Part shown: positions 58,951 to 64,000 of the stretch, in pieces | Layout: each line of letters begins with the position of its first letter | Numbering within the stretch: the first letter of the stretch is position 1 | NCBI RefSeq assembly: GCF_001949145.1 | Contig: NW_019091385.1 | Location: 1,223,035-1,287,034, forward strand | Source of the DNA: Acanthaster planci | Lineage: Eukaryota; Echinodermata; Asteroidea; Valvatida; Acanthasteridae | Direction of reading: 5' to 3' | DNA length: 64,000 nt | The notes under the pieces: generated by a model | What the model was told of the DNA's origin: nothing | Database searches by the model: none | What the model saw: only the letters and a program-made list of their open reading frames with translations | Program-made: the position numbers and the translations under genes

Positions 58951-61049
58951 GGCTCTGCATTTTCATATCTCTGAAGTTCGTGGTTGGCACATCGACCTTT
59001 AGGGGTCCGTAGGAGCGTCTTTGTTTTGTATGGCTTTTCCATAAATTGTGTGTTTAGTTTTCAATACATGCTGTGCAGTACTGCGTTGACAATAATTTGC
59101 CCTCAGCGTTGGTGTATTTTTGGAAAAAGATACTGAAGAGTAATGTATTTGGATTTTAACTGTTTACTTTTGTAATCGAACTGTCGATGAGGAATTTTAG
59201 TTGAGCACTTAAGGATGTGAGCATATTAACTGGGTAGTATTACTGATGAGACAAGGAAAACATTATGGGACCCAAGCTGGTAGTAACGTAGGCTCCTTTG
59301 GTCCGAACTTCGCTTCGACTGTGAAATGAAAGCGTAGCTATCGTATCGCTACCATAATCAACACTCCCCACTAGCATGGCTCTTTTTGACCGATGAGGGG
59401 GTGCTTCTGCTCAAGGCGGATTGCAACCTTACATGCCTCCCTCCACAGGTCACTGTAATACATAAACACGTATTTTGTTTGTGCAGACGCATGGAGCATA
59501 ATGATGTCATTGTATTAATGTATTCCAAGGCTCTGACATCAGACTCTTCAGAATACATTGTACATCTAGAAACATCAGAAGTAATTCAGGTTTGTTTTGT
59601 TTGCACCATGTTTGCACGAATTAGACTGCAGAACTTTCTTGTGGTGAGTTTTCCCCTTCTTCCGGGGCTTGGGGTGTCAAGAAGTAATACATGCTGACGC
59701 TACCGTCAAAATACCAATTAAAGCTGATTTTTTTTCTCTCTCTAAAAATGGGGAGTTATACCATATGACAACAGACTGGGTGTACCGTCAGCAATTGAAA
59801 ATTCAGGGCGGGAGGGGCACAATCCAGAGCTGTTTATAGTGAGAGTTGTGACATAAGTGTAACCCATCCTTGCTGGAAACAATCAGACAGGTTCATGCGC
59901 CAGTGTACACCGACAGTTGGTGTACAAGAGCCGCATGCTCTATGGGTAAACGTAAATAGCCCAAAAATATGTCCGCTGAGCTCATTAATAAAAATATAGA
60001 CTCAAGATTTTATAAAGTTCCGAGAGCCATGAAATTGGGGATATAGCACTGAACCTCTGGCCCGGACTCATCAGGGTTTCCATTTCTGAGCAATTTGGAT
60101 ACACAATCTGGTTCAAATGCGGTACTATTTAGCCGTTTTGCAGAGGGATGCATTTTCAAAGTAGCTACTTTGTCAGTTTATAGGGAAATATCTTTCCCAA
60201 TTTTTTAGGGGTGGTCTGCTTGGGGTGAGAATTTCTTAGAAAGTCATTAGTCAAACCTACCAAAAATTGAAAGGAAAAGGAAGGCGATATGTTGATTATT
60301 AATTTTTTTTTTCTGTACGGCCTGAACACCTGTGTGAATTTTGAGGTAAAGGGATTAATCATTAGTGGCTATGTGAATTTATTTACAGGGGTGCCTCCCG
60401 GCCATACGGCTCTGGCACGAGCTTGGTGATCATAGAACAGTAGGGGGCGCTGTTGAATCAAACCTTTACATTGATTTTTGTCATCTTGAACGCCGGCTGG
60501 TTAAAAAGGTCGGAGGATACGTACTCTGAACAAAAAAAATGGTTTGGGCCATGATTGTTTTTCTACGAGAAATGATTTGCTCAGGGCTGATAACTTATGG
60601 CCGTTATTACGAAAGAAGTGAAGAGGACACTGCTATGCTCAACTGCAAAATATGAATTAATTCGTGAAATGCGAAATTCATGGATGCCCACAATCTGCCC
60701 GATTCTGAACGGCTCCTTGAATGCCTTCTCTGTGCGTTTCCTTGAGTATTTTCTTGAACGTTGACTTCATTTACGACTGAAAGGACTTTTATGTAAGATC
60801 AGAACCTATGTATTCACGACACAGTAATTAATTTTTTTTTAATACATACATCTCCGTGAAGTTCCTCGCATTACTAAAGACGATGCTTTTTCTTCATTGT
60901 CCTTCCTATGGTCATTTGGTTTAACATACAGATTCTGTAAATGTATTTAACCAGACAGGCCCAGTCTATCCGCTCCGAGCAGGCCTGGGACAAAAGAGGG
61001 CGTGATTTGACAGCCATTAAAAGAGATCGCATGATCTCTATAGGGTCCA
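58951..61049. other. Intergenic, downstream of RRM1
   Basis: No recognisable coding sequence; the longest uninterrupted frame outside the gap is 103 codons (59386-59697) and has no family features. No repeat family matched within the window. Confidence 0.5.
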
Positions 61050-61656
61050 NNNNNNNNNNNNNNNNNNNNNNNNNNNNNNNNNNNNNNNNNNNNNNNNNNN
61101 NNNNNNNNNNNNNNNNNNNNNNNNNNNNNNNNNNNNNNNNNNNNNNNNNNNNNNNNNNNNNNNNNNNNNNNNNNNNNNNNNNNNNNNNNNNNNNNNNNNN
61201 NNNNNNNNNNNNNNNNNNNNNNNNNNNNNNNNNNNNNNNNNNNNNNNNNNNNNNNNNNNNNNNNNNNNNNNNNNNNNNNNNNNNNNNNNNNNNNNNNNNN
61301 NNNNNNNNNNNNNNNNNNNNNNNNNNNNNNNNNNNNNNNNNNNNNNNNNNNNNNNNNNNNNNNNNNNNNNNNNNNNNNNNNNNNNNNNNNNNNNNNNNNN
61401 NNNNNNNNNNNNNNNNNNNNNNNNNNNNNNNNNNNNNNNNNNNNNNNNNNNNNNNNNNNNNNNNNNNNNNNNNNNNNNNNNNNNNNNNNNNNNNNNNNNN
61501 NNNNNNNNNNNNNNNNNNNNNNNNNNNNNNNNNNNNNNNNNNNNNNNNNNNNNNNNNNNNNNNNNNNNNNNNNNNNNNNNNNNNNNNNNNNNNNNNNNNN
61601 NNNNNNNNNNNNNNNNNNNNNNNNNNNNNNNNNNNNNNNNNNNNNNNNNNNNNNNN
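61050..61656. other. Assembly gap, 607 N
   Basis: A run of 607 N. Open frames that read through it are artefacts. Content unknown. Confidence 0.99.
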
Positions 61657-64000
61657 AAATATCGCTCTCAAGTACAGGCTGCGGAATATAAAGGTGCGTC
61701 ATGCATGCAGTTGTTGCGCGCGCACGCTGCACAAAATATCACCCCTTCAGTCTTGTTTTGCCCTTCATATCCACATCTATGAAATAACATGATCAATGTT
61801 GAGCTCTATTTTCAAGTTTTAAATTGTCTTATCTTTGCTGACGAAAAGTACAAACGATGTCGTGCAGAATGCAATCGGTGTAACTTCTAAAACCGTGTAC
61901 ACTACCAACACTGCCGTCTTCACTAACACCATGATGGGTTATTTGGTGTAAACCTAACACCGCCATTTGGGCGATGTTGCATATTTTTGTTACAGAAGCT
62001 CCTTGGCGATGATCTGTTCAATGCAGTTATAAGCAACGGGAGAAGTGGACATTGCAGACCATTATTGGCCGCCTGGGATGAGCTCGTTTCCCCCGCATCC
62101 AATTACGGGGAGGAAACGGCAAATGATGGACGCCGGCTCTATCATGGCCTTGCAGGGTTCAAGCAGCGTGCATGGCTTGTCTCTCCTAGAACTTTGTGGT
62201 CAATTACAGAGCAACAATAAAGCACATTTAACCTGGAAATTCACGAACGTTTCCAGGTTTGGTTTGTGTTTAATTCAATAAATATTCTCCAATTATATAC
62301 ATGTACCTACACGATAATGAAATTATATTAATCTGCGAACGAAGCGAGACATTTATATTTTAAAAATGAGATCTTAAGTGTTGAAGGTTGCATTTTAATC
62401 CCATATCATGGATCGTTTTCGCTTATAGCCTCCGTTAGAGCATTTCCTTCCGTCAACAATAATTACCCCCAAACGAGGACCTTTTATAAACGCGCACATT
62501 TCACCTAAAGAATCGTCCAATTTTTCACGTTTATTAGGCAGCATTGAGTTTAGTGTGAATACAAACAGAGCGTTGTCTTCCTTTCTCATTGTCTGGTTTC
62601 CCTGTCCTCGTTTTAGTGCATGGTGTTATTTGGCCGTAGGCTTAGAATTTATTGTTGCACAGAGCCTGGCATTATTACAACCTTCTCAACACGTGGATGC
62701 GCAGATATCGTATATTTTGGATGATCATTTAAAGTTGTACACATTCACACTGTGACGTTAGTCTTGCGCGAATTCGAATTACTCTTTCGAGGTTGCGCGC
62801 TAGATTCGTCCCTCACTTCCTTTTATATTTCGATCTTCGCTCACTGTTTTTATTCGTCCTTTTCCCCAGTGTTTACATTTTATAAGGGTAGAAGCAACGC
62901 GACAGTGAAATCTTAGCCCTTTGTTTCACCTTTTCCTCTTTTGATCTTGATGGAGTGCGCCAGCGATCATAAATTGATGTTGTTTTGCACCGGTTGTCCA
63001 TGCAATGCCAGTTCAGTTAGCCAACTCTCAAGGGGAGGTTCACCATATTCTAAGGGATGGACGAGAGACTATTAGGCGCAAAAGCACCGAGACTTATGTA
63101 AAGCGCTTCGGCAACTGATAACGGATATTATAAACGACTGTTCCATTCAAAGCTCCATAAAAATTGCTTTCTTGTTTTCATTGACGAAATCATGGTCTTT
63201 GCTGAAATAATGTACCTGTAGTCCTTCTGGCTTCGTACTCTCCCAACAGTCGTTTTGATGCGCTATATGAATTTTGTGTGCTTTATGACTATACACCCCG
63301 GGGAGGATCCAGAAGTGTTTTGGGGTCGGGGTCTGGCCTGAGTTTTTGTAATTCTCATTTTTGTGGACAAGCAGAAATGATAATGAGACGTTTATATACA
63401 TGGCATGCATACGTTGTTTACAGTGGTATTGGTGCATTTACTTTAGTTATTTTTGTAATTTCCCGTTTTTTCTTTTAGTGTTTGCTGTCGACCTCCTAAT
63501 CCCCCTGTTACCAAGCGTGTACTCTTATGGATATATGAATGATCTCAAACGTAGGCTCCTCAAAGCTTATATTTATCTTTCCTTCGACGACTTTGAATTA
63601 TGAATCATGCATGGACACAATCACGCAAAAATAAACTAAAAGCAAAAACAGAAATGCGAATTACTGACAGGTCTGTTACTGTTTGAGCCGTTTTTTTGCA
63701 AGCAGGTGGGAGTCGAAAACAGGCCCATAGTTTCACGTCGCACTTGTTTATTGTTTTTCCCTGATGAAACTCGAAATCATCAAAAAGCCGCTGATGCACG
63801 GAGAGTAACAGGCTCTCGACCCGTGAGTGTTATTCTGTTGGGTCCAAAAGCAACGACGATGTTGAAATGGGACCCCGAATCCTTGTGATTCCGAGGCCAC
63901 CTTTTTTGTCTCCAGTGTTTTTCTCCGAGGACGCTGACGGTAAAGACAAACCGCAAATCAGATCACTTGGGGAGACTTTCTGTTATGAAAAAAAAAATGA
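61657..64000. other. Intergenic after the 607-N gap; one weak exon candidate
   Basis: It contains GGTGTTA-type motifs at 61876-61970 and a possible terminal exon at 61996-62221 (see findings). A perfect 10-bp hairpin, AACCTGGAAA / TTTCCAGGTT, lies at 62230-62259. Other frames are at most 96 codons and unlike known proteins. Confidence 0.45.

Noticed and set aside
60874-61792. Open frames of 261-283 codons on both strands
   Set aside because: They read through 607 N, so most of their length is unknown sequence.

Overview
The window is eukaryotic nuclear DNA. It has intron-rich coding sequence with GT-AG splice sites, AATAAA polyadenylation signals, many small non-autonomous transposons and no bacterial-style gene packing. 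The repeats (foldback MITEs, tRNA-derived SINE pieces, frequent acatgtacat and taggccta words), introns of about 0.2-2.6 kb and a protein that keeps human residue numbering over its catalytic core point to a marine invertebrate, most likely a deuterostome such as amphioxus, an echinoderm or a hemichordate. The species cannot be fixed from the sequence alone. A 25-N and a 607-N gap show that it is a draft scaffold.

Only one gene can be supported with confidence: the large (R1, alpha) subunit of class Ia ribonucleotide reductase, RRM1, on the + strand at 35531-57711. I placed 18 coding exons by reading splice sites and frame. Their lengths sum to 2427 nt (808 codons plus stop) with no frame break. 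All catalytic residues (Cys218, Asn427, Cys429, Glu431, Cys444, Tyr737, Tyr738) fall at the human numbering. The C-terminal CLMC redox pair (Cys803, Cys806) sits behind an acidic linker longer than in human. The upstream 200 bp has an inverted CCAAT box, a perfect TTGACCC/GGGTCAA dyad and an E2F-type site, as expected for an S-phase gene.

The most informative anomaly is inside RRM1. Positions 47253-47903 (end of intron 11, exon 12, start of intron 12) recur at 47930-49039 after a 25-N gap, about 2% diverged. The second copy carries a 455-bp element at a TTAA site that is empty in the first copy. This is best read as two haplotypes placed in tandem by the assembler, one with a piggyBac-type MITE insertion and one without. 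A 276-bp element with related termini and intact TTAA duplications lies in the last intron.

The 35 kb upstream and the 6 kb downstream hold no recognisable protein gene. Open frames there are short and unlike known families. These regions are built of dispersed repeats: a three-copy AATACRGGC foldback MITE (18280, 32207, 38846), other inverted-repeat elements (1, 3759, 16427, 42997, 50731), a 496-bp foldback (49497), a SINE fragment with target-site duplications (15723), and a cluster of 18-bp dyads, one of which has symmetric compensating changes (4160-4441).
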